Shown: positions 51,201-59,426 of the stretch, piece after piece | Numbering within the stretch: the first letter of the stretch is position 1 | Layout of the letters: each line of letters begins with the position of its first letter | NCBI RefSeq assembly: GCF_018332715.1 | Contig: NZ_BOQP01000019.1 | Coordinates: forward strand, 1-64,000 | DNA: 64,000 bases | Source of the DNA: Winogradskya consettensis | GTDB lineage: Bacteria > Actinomycetota > Actinomycetes > Mycobacteriales > Micromonosporaceae | Direction: 5' to 3' | Made by a program: the position numbers and the translations under genes | The notes under the pieces: model-generated | Databases searched by the model: none | What the model saw: the letters and a program-made list of their open reading frames with translations, nothing else | What the model was told of the DNA's origin: nothing

Positions 51201-52052
51201 ATGCCGGCCGCCGAGAGCCCGCTGGAGTTCCCGGGACTCACTATCAGCCACGAGCTCGGCCGGGGTGCTCAGGGCACGGTCTTCCTCGCGTACGACCGCG
51301 ACGGGCGTCCGGTCGCCCTGAAGGTGCTGACCGCGGGCACCCCGGAGCAGAACCGGCTGTGCCTGCGCGAGCTGCGCATTGCGAGCGTGCTGCGGCACCC
51401 GAACATCGCCGAGTTCCTCTTGGCCGGTGAGGACCCGGTGCCGCACATCGTGAGCGCGTACTACCCGGAGGGCAGCGTGTACTCGCGCGGTGTCCTCCCG
51501 CCGGAGGAGGCAGTCCCGATCATGCTCGGTGTGCTGGACGGGCTCGCCTATGCCCACGACGCACATCTGCCGGACGTGCCTCTGGCGGACGGCACCACCC
51601 GGGGAGCCCGTGGAGTCGTGCACCGGGACCTCAAACCGCAGAACGTGCTGCTCGCCGGTGGCGTCGCCCGGATCGCCGACTTCGGCCTGGCCAAGGCGTA
51701 CGAGCTGGCCGGATGGTCCGGGAACACCCGGACCGGCGACCTCGGCGGCAGCGCCGGTTTCCTGCCCCGGACCCAGCTTCTGCGATACCGGCGGGTCACG
51801 CCCGCGGTGGACGTCTGGGCGGCGGCTGCCACGCTCTACTGGATGCTGACCGGTCACACCCCCCGTGACTTCCCGCCGGGCTGTGACCCGGTCGGCGTGG
51901 TGCTGCGCGAAGACCCGGTCCGGATCGGGGCGCGGGGCGCGGTGCCGGCCCGGCTCGCCGGCGTCGTGGACGAGGCCCTGGCCGAGGACCGGGTCATGAC
52001 CGTGGCCGCGTTTCGCGCGGCGTTGGTGGAGACGGGCGTCGCAGGCTCATGA
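51201..52052 (+). CDS. Ser/Thr protein kinase (kinase domain only)
   Basis: This 283-residue kinase has Gly loop RGAQGTVFLAYD (21-32), Lys41 (VALKVL), HRDLKPQN (His141-Arg142-Asp143, RD-type) and DFG (Asp160). It ends shortly after the C-lobe and has no membrane helix or sensor, unlike most actinobacterial kinases, so it is a soluble kinase. It starts ten bases after the DUF7019-like gene and overlaps the convergent AraC gene by six bases. It could act with the divergent kinase-WD40 protein. Confidence 0.87.
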   Translation: MPAAESPLEFPGLTISHELGRGAQGTVFLAYDRDGRPVALKVLTAGTPEQNRLCLRELRIASVLRHPNIAEFLLAGEDPVPHIVSAYYPEGSVYSRGVLPPEEAVPIMLGVLDGLAYAHDAHLPDVPLADGTTRGARGVVHRDLKPQNVLLAGGVARIADFGLAKAYELAGWSGNTRTGDLGGSAGFLPRTQLLRYRRVTPAVDVWAAAATLYWMLTGHTPRDFPPGCDPVGVVLREDPVRIGARGAVPARLAGVVDEALAEDRVMTVAAFRAALVETGVAGS

Positions 52053-52781
52053 GCCAGCGGGGAGGTAGATGCCGGGGGTCTGGCCGGTGATGCGGCGGAA
52101 GGCGGTGATGAAGGCGCTGGGTCTGCGGTAGCCGACGGCGCGGGCGGTGGTGTTGACCGGGGTGCCCGTGGCCAGCAGGGGGACGGCGGCGCGGATGCGG
52201 GCGTGGGTGCGCCAGGCCGCGAAGGTCAGGCCGGTCTCGGTGGGGAAGAGGCGGGAGAGTGTACGCACGCTGGAGTGCACGTGATCGGCCCAGTCGGCCA
52301 GTTCGCGCTGGTCGGCGGGGTCGGCCAGGAGGCGTTCCGCGATCGCCCGTGCCCGTGGATCCGTCGGCACGGTGATCGGGATGTCGTGGGTGGCCAGCGG
52401 GGCGAGCAGGGCGAACAGGAGCGCCTCGCTCGGGGTGCGGGTGGGATCGTGGGGCTCGGTCCCGTAGAGGTGGCGGATGAGCTCGCGCAGCAGTGGGCCG
52501 ACGGCGACGCCGGTCGGGGCGGGCCAGGTGATCGGGCAGTGGGCGGCGTCGAGGTGGATGACCGACATCTCGCCGTCGTGCAGGACCGTCCCGCCGTGCT
52601 CGACGCCGCCGGGCACCCACAGGCCGTAGCCGGGTGGGATCAGCCAGTCCCGGGCGCCGGCGATGCCCAGGACCGTCGCGGTCGCGCTCCACAGCAGCAC
52701 CGGCTCCGGGTGGGAGTGGGTCCGCTGCTGACCGGCGGCGGGGGTGCCCCGCTCGATGCTCAGGATCGGTGAGACGGTCAC
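52047..52781 (-). CDS. AraC-family transcriptional regulator
   Basis: This 244-residue regulator has a cupin-type N-terminal domain (THSHPEPVLLWSATATVLGI, WLIPPGYGLWVPGGVEH) and an AraC HTH pair at the C-terminus (SVRTLSRLFPTETGLTFAAW, NTTARAVGYRRPSAFITAFR). GTG 52781 has GGAAGGA five bases upstream. It is divergent from the PNPOx/ferredoxin-reductase fusion (76 bp), which it is expected to control. Confidence 0.89.
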   Translation of the reverse strand: MTVSPILSIERGTPAAGQQRTHSHPEPVLLWSATATVLGIAGARDWLIPPGYGLWVPGGVEHGGTVLHDGEMSVIHLDAAHCPITWPAPTGVAVGPLLRELIRHLYGTEPHDPTRTPSEALLFALLAPLATHDIPITVPTDPRARAIAERLLADPADQRELADWADHVHSSVRTLSRLFPTETGLTFAAWRTHARIRAAVPLLATGTPVNTTARAVGYRRPSAFITAFRRITGQTPGIYLPAGS

Positions 52782-52857
52782 GGGATCCTTCCGGGTTGGC
52801 GCGTACGCGTTATCGGTTGGCCGCCATGCGCTCAACAGCCATCCTACGGTGATCAGC

Positions 52858-54966
52858 ATGCAGCTCATCTCAACCGTGGCGGGGCTCGAAGCGATCATCG
52901 GTGAGCCTATGGACGCGGTGATGCGCAAACAGGTGGACGCGCTCGACGAGGGGTGCCGGCGGGTGCTGGCAGCCGCCCCGATCGCCGGTCTCGGCTACTG
53001 CGACGCGGACGGGCGGCCGCGCACCACGGTGGTCGGCGGGTGGCCCGGGTTCGCCGAGGTCGAGTCGCCCCGGCGGATCTCGGTGCGGTTGCCGCAGGGG
53101 GAGGCGGAGCCCGTACCCGGAGGTGGGGTGTCGTTCGCGTTCCTGTTGCCCGGGGTCGGCGAGGTGTTGCGGCTCAACGGGTCGAGCCTGGCGACGGGTA
53201 CGGCGGGGCGGCTCGTCGTCGCGGTGGAGCAGGCGTACGTCCACTGTGCCCGCGCGGTGGGGCGTTCCGGGTTGTGGGCGGCGCCCCGGCCGGGACCGGC
53301 TGCTGCAGCGCGTACCGATGAAGGGCCCTTGACGGATCCCCGGGTTGCCGCCTTCCTGGCAGCGACGCCGTTCCTGGTCGTCTCGTCATGGGATGCCGCT
53401 GGGGGCAGCGACAGCAGTCCGCGCGGCGACAATCCGGGGTTTCTGCGGGTGCTCGACGGGCGGACGCTGGCCGTGCCCGACCGGCGTGGAAACAAGCGGG
53501 CCGACACCATGCACAACCTGCTCACCGACGACCGGTTGTCGCTCGTCGCGCTGGTGCCGGGGCGGCTGGAGGTGCTCCGGCTTAGCGGGCGGGCCGAGCT
53601 CACCGACGATCCGAGTCTACTGAGGACGATGGCCGTCGGAACGCAGATCCCGCACGCCGCAATGGTTCTCACCGTTTCGGAGGCGATCGTCGGGCCGAGC
53701 GATGCCATCGCCTCGTCGCAGGTGTGGGACCGGACCCGGCACGTCGACCTGAACGCCGTACCCGATCTCAACGCGCTCGCTGCCATCCACCTCGCCTCGA
53801 ACATGTCGCAGGGCATCAAGGGCCGGATGGTACGGCTGCTCGTCCGCCAGCTCGGCAGGTTCCCGCGGGTGACGCGACCGCTGACCGCTGCCATGTTCAG
53901 CAAACAGCTGCAGAGCGAGGGATACGGGCCGAACCCGCAGACGGCACCCACACCCGGGCGGACGGTGCGGGTCGCCGAGGTCATCCGGGAGACGGCCGAC
54001 GCGACGACCCTCGTGCTCGAGGACGGCGCCGCGTTCGACTTCCTCCCCGGCCAGTTCTTCACGCTGGTACTCGACATCGGCGGGCGGGTTGTGCGGCGCG
54101 CGTACTCGGCGTCGTCAGCGCCCGGATCCACCCGGCTCACGCTCACGGTCAAGGCCACAGCCGACGGGTACGCCTCAGCGCACGTCCGCGACTCCGTCAG
54201 GCCCGGTGCCGAGCTGCGGATCCTCGGGCCCTCCGGGTCGTTCAGCGTCGACCGGCCGGCCAAGGAACTCGTACTGATGGCTGCCGGCAGCGGCATCACA
54301 CCCATGATGAGCATCATCCGATCGACGCTCGCCGGCGCGCACGACACCCGGATCACGCTGCTCTACGGCAACCGGGCCGAGTCCGGCATCATCTTCTCCG
54401 CCGCGCTCGCCGACCTGGCGCGGGCGCATCCCGGCAGGTTGACCGTGCACCACGTGCTCTCCCGGCCCGGACAGCGCTGGCGGGGCCGGCGCGGACGCCT
54501 CGACCAGGAGACCGTCCGGAGCCTGCTCGCCGAGGCAGCGCCCGGCGACGAGGCGCACTTCTACAGCTGCGGCCCGGCGGGGATGCTGACCGGCGTGGCC
54601 GAGGTCCTCGACGATCTCGGGGTGCCCGCCGCACGCCGGCACGAGGAGACGTTCGCAAGCCTCGCGGTCCAGGCCGGCGAGGGCACCGAGCAGACGATGA
54701 CCATCGGCGACCTGGGCACCGTCACCGTTGCCGCGGGGCAGACGCTGCTGGACGCCGGTCTCGAGGCGGCGCTGCCCCTGCCGTACTCCTGCACCGTCGG
54801 CAGCTGCGGCGAATGCCGGATCCGCCTGACCAGCGGCGAGGTCACGATGGCCGAACCGAACTGCCTCAGCCCGGCCGACCGCGACAACGGCTACATCCTC
54901 GCCTGCGTCGCCCAGCCCCGCACCGCCGTCACCGTCGAGATCACGGGTGTCCAGCAGTTGTCGTGA
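52858..54966 (+). CDS. Fusion of PNPOx-like split-barrel, ferredoxin-NAD(P) reductase and 2Fe-2S ferredoxin domains
   Basis: This 702-residue flavo-iron-sulfur protein has three parts. About residues 1-330: flavin-binding pyridoxamine-oxidase-like split barrels (LGYCDADGRPRTTVVGGWPG; later TPFLVVSSWDAAGG and GDNPGFLRVLDG). About 370-610: a ferredoxin-NADP reductase-type module (VRRAYSASSAPGSTRLTLTV for FAD; LMAAGSGITPMMSIIRSTLA for NAD(P)). About 615-702: a plant-type 2Fe-2S domain (YSCTVGSCGECRIRL, later ILACVAQP, four Cys). Electrons should run NAD(P)H to FAD to 2Fe-2S and then to the barrel's flavin or a partner. A weak TACGGT -10 seven bases before the ATG suggests a leaderless message. 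It is divergent from its likely regulator. Confidence 0.85.
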   Translation: MQLISTVAGLEAIIGEPMDAVMRKQVDALDEGCRRVLAAAPIAGLGYCDADGRPRTTVVGGWPGFAEVESPRRISVRLPQGEAEPVPGGGVSFAFLLPGVGEVLRLNGSSLATGTAGRLVVAVEQAYVHCARAVGRSGLWAAPRPGPAAAARTDEGPLTDPRVAAFLAATPFLVVSSWDAAGGSDSSPRGDNPGFLRVLDGRTLAVPDRRGNKRADTMHNLLTDDRLSLVALVPGRLEVLRLSGRAELTDDPSLLRTMAVGTQIPHAAMVLTVSEAIVGPSDAIASSQVWDRTRHVDLNAVPDLNALAAIHLASNMSQGIKGRMVRLLVRQLGRFPRVTRPLTAAMFSKQLQSEGYGPNPQTAPTPGRTVRVAEVIRETADATTLVLEDGAAFDFLPGQFFTLVLDIGGRVVRRAYSASSAPGSTRLTLTVKATADGYASAHVRDSVRPGAELRILGPSGSFSVDRPAKELVLMAAGSGITPMMSIIRSTLAGAHDTRITLLYGNRAESGIIFSAALADLARAHPGRLTVHHVLSRPGQRWRGRRGRLDQETVRSLLAEAAPGDEAHFYSCGPAGMLTGVAEVLDDLGVPAARRHEETFASLAVQAGEGTEQTMTIGDLGTVTVAAGQTLLDAGLEAALPLPYSCTVGSCGECRIRLTSGEVTMAEPNCLSPADRDNGYILACVAQPRTAVTVEITGVQQLS

Positions 54967-54978
54967 CTCCTGGTCGGA

Positions 54979-55788
54979 TCAAGGCTTGCGGCCGACAGCC
55001 CCGTAGGCGGCGATGCCCGGGGGCCGCTGATCGGCAGGCAGCGGCTCGGGCCAGTCGGTGACCCACTCGACACCGGGTCCGATGAGGTCCAGGCCCGCGA
55101 AGAATTCGCTGAACTGCTCCCGGGACCGCGTGAACGCGTCGATTCTCCCGGCTGCTACCAGGGCGCGGTACGCCGCTGCCTGCTCCGGTGAATTGCCGTC
55201 GATAGTCATGTGCGAGGCGACCAGGTAGCTGCCGGAGGGCAACGCGTCGAGAAGCCGCTGCACGATGTCGTGTGCCTCGGCGTCGTTCTCGATGAAGTGC
55301 AGGACAGCAACGAGCATCAACGCCAGGGGCCGGTTGAGATCGATGGCGGCTCTGACCTCGGGATGGTTGAGGATCTTGTCGGGCCGGCGAAGGTCCTCCT
55401 CGATGTAGCAGGAATGACCTTCGGGGGTACTGGTCAACATCGCCCTGGCGTGGGTGAGCACCAGGGGGTCGTTGTCGACGTACGCCACCCGGCTGCGGGG
55501 GTTGATGCGCTGAGCGACCTCATGGGTGTTGTCCGCGGTGGGCAGGCCCGTCCCGATATCGAGGAACTGGTCGAGGCCCTCGGTGGCGAGGAATGCGACC
55601 GCACGTTGGAGGAAAGCCCGGTTTTCTCGGGCCGTGAGTTTCGCTGAGCCGGAAACCCTTTCGAATTCCTCGCCGGAATCACGATCCACGGGGAAGTAGT
55701 CCTTGCCGCCCAGCAGGTAGTTGTAGCGCCGGGCCGGGTGCGCGGTGCTCGTGTCGATCCGGTGGGCGTGGGCCCAGGCCTCGTCCAT
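54979..55788 (-). CDS. SAM-dependent methyltransferase (Methyltransf_19 type)
   Basis: This is a 269-residue protein of the actinobacterial SAM-dependent methyltransferase family with motifs YNYLLGGKDYFPVDRD and FLDIGTGLPTADNTHEVAQR (SAM loop), DNDPLVL (acidic residue binding ribose) and LMLVAVLHFI. These are often near regulatory genes, and their substrate is unknown. It lies 18 bases downstream of the WD40 protein gene on the same strand, so the pair are probably an operon. AAGGA precedes the ATG by six to eight bases. Confidence 0.88.
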   Translation of the reverse strand: MDEAWAHAHRIDTSTAHPARRYNYLLGGKDYFPVDRDSGEEFERVSGSAKLTARENRAFLQRAVAFLATEGLDQFLDIGTGLPTADNTHEVAQRINPRSRVAYVDNDPLVLTHARAMLTSTPEGHSCYIEEDLRRPDKILNHPEVRAAIDLNRPLALMLVAVLHFIENDAEAHDIVQRLLDALPSGSYLVASHMTIDGNSPEQAAAYRALVAAGRIDAFTRSREQFSEFFAGLDLIGPGVEWVTDWPEPLPADQRPPGIAAYGAVGRKP

Positions 55789-55806
55789 TGAAGGTTTCCT
55801 TGCGCC

Positions 55807-58635
55807 TCAGATGGCTGGTTTCCAGATGTGGACCGCGTTGGCCTGGTCGGCTGCGGCTACGACGAGGGTGCCGTCGAGGTCGGTGGCGGCGACGGCGTTG
55901 ATCAGCTTGCCTTTGAGTGTGCTCAGTTCCGTCAGGCTCTCGTCCAGGATGACGGTGCCGTTCTCGAAGCCGGCGACGACGACGGTGCGGTCCGCGGTGG
56001 GGACCATGACCACTGCGCCGTTGCGGGCGTGGTCGTGCTGTTCGAGGACGTGGAGGAGGGTGCCGGTGAGGGCGTCGTGGAGTTCCAGGTTGTCCATGCT
56101 CGGGCCGTCGTACTCGTAGTCCTCGGCGCTGGTGTCGCGGCCGTGCATCGTGACGATTCTACCGTTCAGGACGCCGAGAGTGGCCACCTCGCCACCGTCG
56201 TCGAGATGCACGGGGGCGTTGACGGGCTGTCGGGCCTGCACGTCCCACAGGGCGGCCACGGAATCCGCTGTGCCTTCGGCTTCGGTGGGGTGGCCGTAGA
56301 CGAGGGCCAGGAGGTGCCCGTCCGCCGCTGCCAGTGAGAGGAACCGGACGACCCTGCCGACCGGGAGCTGCGTGACCGGTTCTCCCGTTGCCGCGTCCCA
56401 GATTCGCAGCATCCGGTCGGCTCCCGCAGCGCCGACCAGTGCGCGTCCGTCGAAGTCCACTGTGCTCACTGCGTACATCGGGATGTCGGTGTTGTGCAGT
56501 GGGGTGCCCATGGCGGTGCCGGAGTTGGCATCCCAGCGTTGCACGCGGCCGCTCTCGGTGACACTGATCAGGATGTCACGGGACGGGCCGCCGAACGCCA
56601 CCCCGGTGACCCCGCCCGGGCCGGCGGTGATCGAGCCGGTGATCCGGGTGGTGGCAGCGTCCCACAGCCGGATTGTTCCGTCCGCGGAGCTGGAGGCGAA
56701 GGCGGGACTGCCGTTCCGGACGCCGGCGACCAGGGCGGAGATCTCGCCGGTGTGTCCCGTGTCCACCGGGGGTGCGCCCAGCATCCACATCCGCGGGGCG
56801 CCTGTGGTGGCCACCGAGAGCACCGTTTCCTGATCCCCCCAGCTCGCCGGCAGCAGTGCGGTGATCTCGCCGGTGTGGGCGGCGAAGGGGGTGCCGATGG
56901 CGTCGCCGCTGGTGGCGTCCCAGAGCCGCACGGTTTTGTCGAGGCCGCCGGTGACCACGACGTCGCGGCCGGACAGCCGGGTGAAGGCGATGGCCGACAC
57001 GGCCGCGTTGGTGACGGACAGGTGGTGGCCCTTCAGCACCGGACCTACCTGCTCGCCGGTGGCGGGGTCCCAGAATTGCACCGGGCCGCCACGGTCCCCG
57101 GCGGCGAGCAGGGTACGGCCGCTGATCCGGCCGGTGGTGAGAACGTCGACGATCTTCAGGGCCCCGGCGTCGACGCTGCCCACGATCTCACCGGTCCGGG
57201 CGTCATGGAATTCGATGCTCTGGTCGAACCGTCTCGCCACGGTGGTGCGCCCGGCGAACTCCACGAACGTCAACGGGCTGGGGAATAGTGCGTGGCGGCG
57301 GGACTGCTCGGGAAGCTCCCGGTGGAAGAGCGTGCGGGACGTCTGCGGATCCCACACCTGCAATGCCGTGGGGGTCAGGACGGCGAACACCGTGTGACCG
57401 TCGAGGACTCCGGCCGCGAGGGTCTGCACCGCCTCACCGAACGGCGCCGTCGCCACGGGAAGACCCGATGCGAGGTCCCACAACACGCTCGTGGGGCCGC
57501 ACACCAGCAGGGAACCCCGGCCGGCGATGTCGGCGAAGCAGCAGCCTCGTTTTCTGATCTCAGCCGTGATCGCACCGGTGTAGTAGGGGCTCGGCACGAG
57601 GGCATCCGCGGCGGCGTCGAACACCAGCAGGGAGCGGTTGTCGAAGCCCGCCACCGCCGTTGCCCGGCCGTCGAGGACAGCGAGGGCGATCGCGCTGGAG
57701 CTGCCGAAGTCGATGCCCCGCCGCGGCGCGCCGCCCGGTGCGGTCACCCAGACCTCGGTGCCGTACCTGCCCTGATATCCCCACTGCACCAGGGCGGTGA
57801 TCACGCCGTCCCGCAGTGACAGCCGCAGGTTCTCGATCGGGCGGTCGTCGTCCGGTCCGGCGTCCCACAACGGCGGCAACTCCACCTCGCGGCCTGCGGT
57901 GACGTCCCACGCCGTCAGTGGGATGCCGGCCCGTTTGCCGGCGACGAACACGACCCAGAGGTGGCCGTCGACCTCGATCGTCGCGACCTTGCTGGTGTCG
58001 TGGCCGGGGAACGGGGTTCCGACAGGCGTACCCGTGAGGGCGTCCTGCAGTAGATGGACGCGGCCCATGACGTCGTAGCGGACCTGGAGGAGGCGGCCGT
58101 CGTGGTCCACGAAGGCCTTGATGTAACCGGGGCCGTCGTGCTCGGCGATCACACCGGCGTCGGCCGCGTCGTACACTGTGGACCCCACGGCGACCATGCC
58201 GCGCCCGTCGACCGTGGTGACCGCGATCGGGCTGTCGCGTCGCATGCGGGGAAACTCGACGTCGATGAGCTCGCCCGACCAGGCGTCGCGCAACCGCAGC
58301 ACACGGCGATAGATGTCTCCGTCGACAGTGCACTGGAGCAGGAAAGCGAGAACGGCCCGGTCACCGCACATGCCCGCCGCCGCTGCGCGTGGCCCCTCCG
58401 AGCCGTGCAGTCCCGACCGGTCCGGGATGCGTTCTCCGGTCTCCAGATCCACCACGGAGTAGTAGGACCCCGCATCGGTCGGCAACCCGAAACAGGCAAG
58501 GGCGGGCCGGCCCGCGACCGTCACCAGCGCGGCCGGTCCTACCGCACCGAAGGAATGGTCGTCGTCCAGGCCCAGAGGCGTACGCAAAACCCGGTGCGGC
58601 GCAAACGACCCGTCCTGCTCCCAGCCCTGTGTCAT
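55807..58635 (-). CDS. Large WD40/beta-propeller protein
   Basis: This is a 942-residue protein made largely of WD40-type repeats; clear ones are RTLLAAGDRGGPVQFWDPAT, RDVVVTGGLDKTVRLWDATS and GSPAFASSSADGTIRLWDAA. There is no kinase, signal peptide or membrane helix. It resembles standalone actinobacterial WD40 proteins that act as interaction platforms. The gene is first in a two-gene operon with a methyltransferase and is divergent from the hydrolase at 58674. No specific function can be assigned. Confidence 0.85.
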   Translation of the reverse strand: MTQGWEQDGSFAPHRVLRTPLGLDDDHSFGAVGPAALVTVAGRPALACFGLPTDAGSYYSVVDLETGERIPDRSGLHGSEGPRAAAAGMCGDRAVLAFLLQCTVDGDIYRRVLRLRDAWSGELIDVEFPRMRRDSPIAVTTVDGRGMVAVGSTVYDAADAGVIAEHDGPGYIKAFVDHDGRLLQVRYDVMGRVHLLQDALTGTPVGTPFPGHDTSKVATIEVDGHLWVVFVAGKRAGIPLTAWDVTAGREVELPPLWDAGPDDDRPIENLRLSLRDGVITALVQWGYQGRYGTEVWVTAPGGAPRRGIDFGSSSAIALAVLDGRATAVAGFDNRSLLVFDAAADALVPSPYYTGAITAEIRKRGCCFADIAGRGSLLVCGPTSVLWDLASGLPVATAPFGEAVQTLAAGVLDGHTVFAVLTPTALQVWDPQTSRTLFHRELPEQSRRHALFPSPLTFVEFAGRTTVARRFDQSIEFHDARTGEIVGSVDAGALKIVDVLTTGRISGRTLLAAGDRGGPVQFWDPATGEQVGPVLKGHHLSVTNAAVSAIAFTRLSGRDVVVTGGLDKTVRLWDATSGDAIGTPFAAHTGEITALLPASWGDQETVLSVATTGAPRMWMLGAPPVDTGHTGEISALVAGVRNGSPAFASSSADGTIRLWDAATTRITGSITAGPGGVTGVAFGGPSRDILISVTESGRVQRWDANSGTAMGTPLHNTDIPMYAVSTVDFDGRALVGAAGADRMLRIWDAATGEPVTQLPVGRVVRFLSLAAADGHLLALVYGHPTEAEGTADSVAALWDVQARQPVNAPVHLDDGGEVATLGVLNGRIVTMHGRDTSAEDYEYDGPSMDNLELHDALTGTLLHVLEQHDHARNGAVVMVPTADRTVVVAGFENGTVILDESLTELSTLKGKLINAVAATDLDGTLVVAAADQANAVHIWKPAI

Positions 58636-58673
58636 CGGCGCACCCTCTCACACCTCGGTACTAGAGTGGCAGG

Positions 58674-59426
58674 GTGCCCTACCTGCGAATCGGTGACCGT
58701 GACCTGTACTCGGAGGTTGCCGGCGAGGGCGATCCCGTCCTCCTGCTGCACGGCGGCTTCTGCTCCCTCGAAGCGTTGTGCGCGCCGTCCGAAGCGCTCG
58801 TGGCGGATCACCGCGTGTTCGCTTTCGAGCGTCCCGGTCACGGCCGTTCCAAGGACATCGACGGAGAGTACGGCTACGAGCGCGGCGTCGCCGACACCCT
58901 GGCCTACCTCGACGCCGTGGGGGTCGATTCGGCGCACATCGTCGGCTACAGCGACGGCGCGATCATCGGGCTGCTGCTCGCCCTCGACCATCCGGAACGG
59001 GTCCGTTCACTGACCGCGATCAGCGCGAACCTCGATCCGTCGGTGTTCTCCGAAGAAGCCGGCGACGGTCCCGTGCTGGACAAGATCAGCCGCGACGAGC
59101 GGCCGGACGTCGAGCGCATGGCGTACGAACGGCTGTCGCCCGACGGCCCGGAGCATGCGGACGTCGTGCTGGCCAAGCTTTTCCGGCTCTGGACCAGCGA
59201 GCCGCACATCGAGCCGGCGGAGCTGTCCCGGATCACGGCGCCCGTGCTCGTGATGTCGGGCGACCGCGACTCGATCCGCCCCGGGCACAGCCTGCGCATC
59301 GCCGCGTCGATCCCCGGCGCGCAGCTGTGCGTCGTGCCGGGGACCTCGCATCACCTCGTCGCCGAGCGCCCCGAGCTGGTCAGTGCACTCATCCGTGAGT
59401 TCGTGACCGGCGCAGGAGCCAGATGA
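58674..59426 (+). CDS. Alpha/beta-fold hydrolase
   Basis: This 250-residue hydrolase has the oxyanion HGG (LLLHGGFCSLE), a nucleophile elbow VGYSDGAIIG (Ser nucleophile), Asp in MSGDRDSI and His in GTSHHLVAE. The order fits the fold, so it is probably an active esterase or lactonase-like enzyme. The GTG start comes after AGTGGCAGG, which is weak. Its 3' end overlaps the convergent siderophore permease gene by 38 bases. The substrate is unknown. Confidence 0.9.
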   Translation: MPYLRIGDRDLYSEVAGEGDPVLLLHGGFCSLEALCAPSEALVADHRVFAFERPGHGRSKDIDGEYGYERGVADTLAYLDAVGVDSAHIVGYSDGAIIGLLLALDHPERVRSLTAISANLDPSVFSEEAGDGPVLDKISRDERPDVERMAYERLSPDGPEHADVVLAKLFRLWTSEPHIEPAELSRITAPVLVMSGDRDSIRPGHSLRIAASIPGAQLCVVPGTSHHLVAERPELVSALIREFVTGAGAR

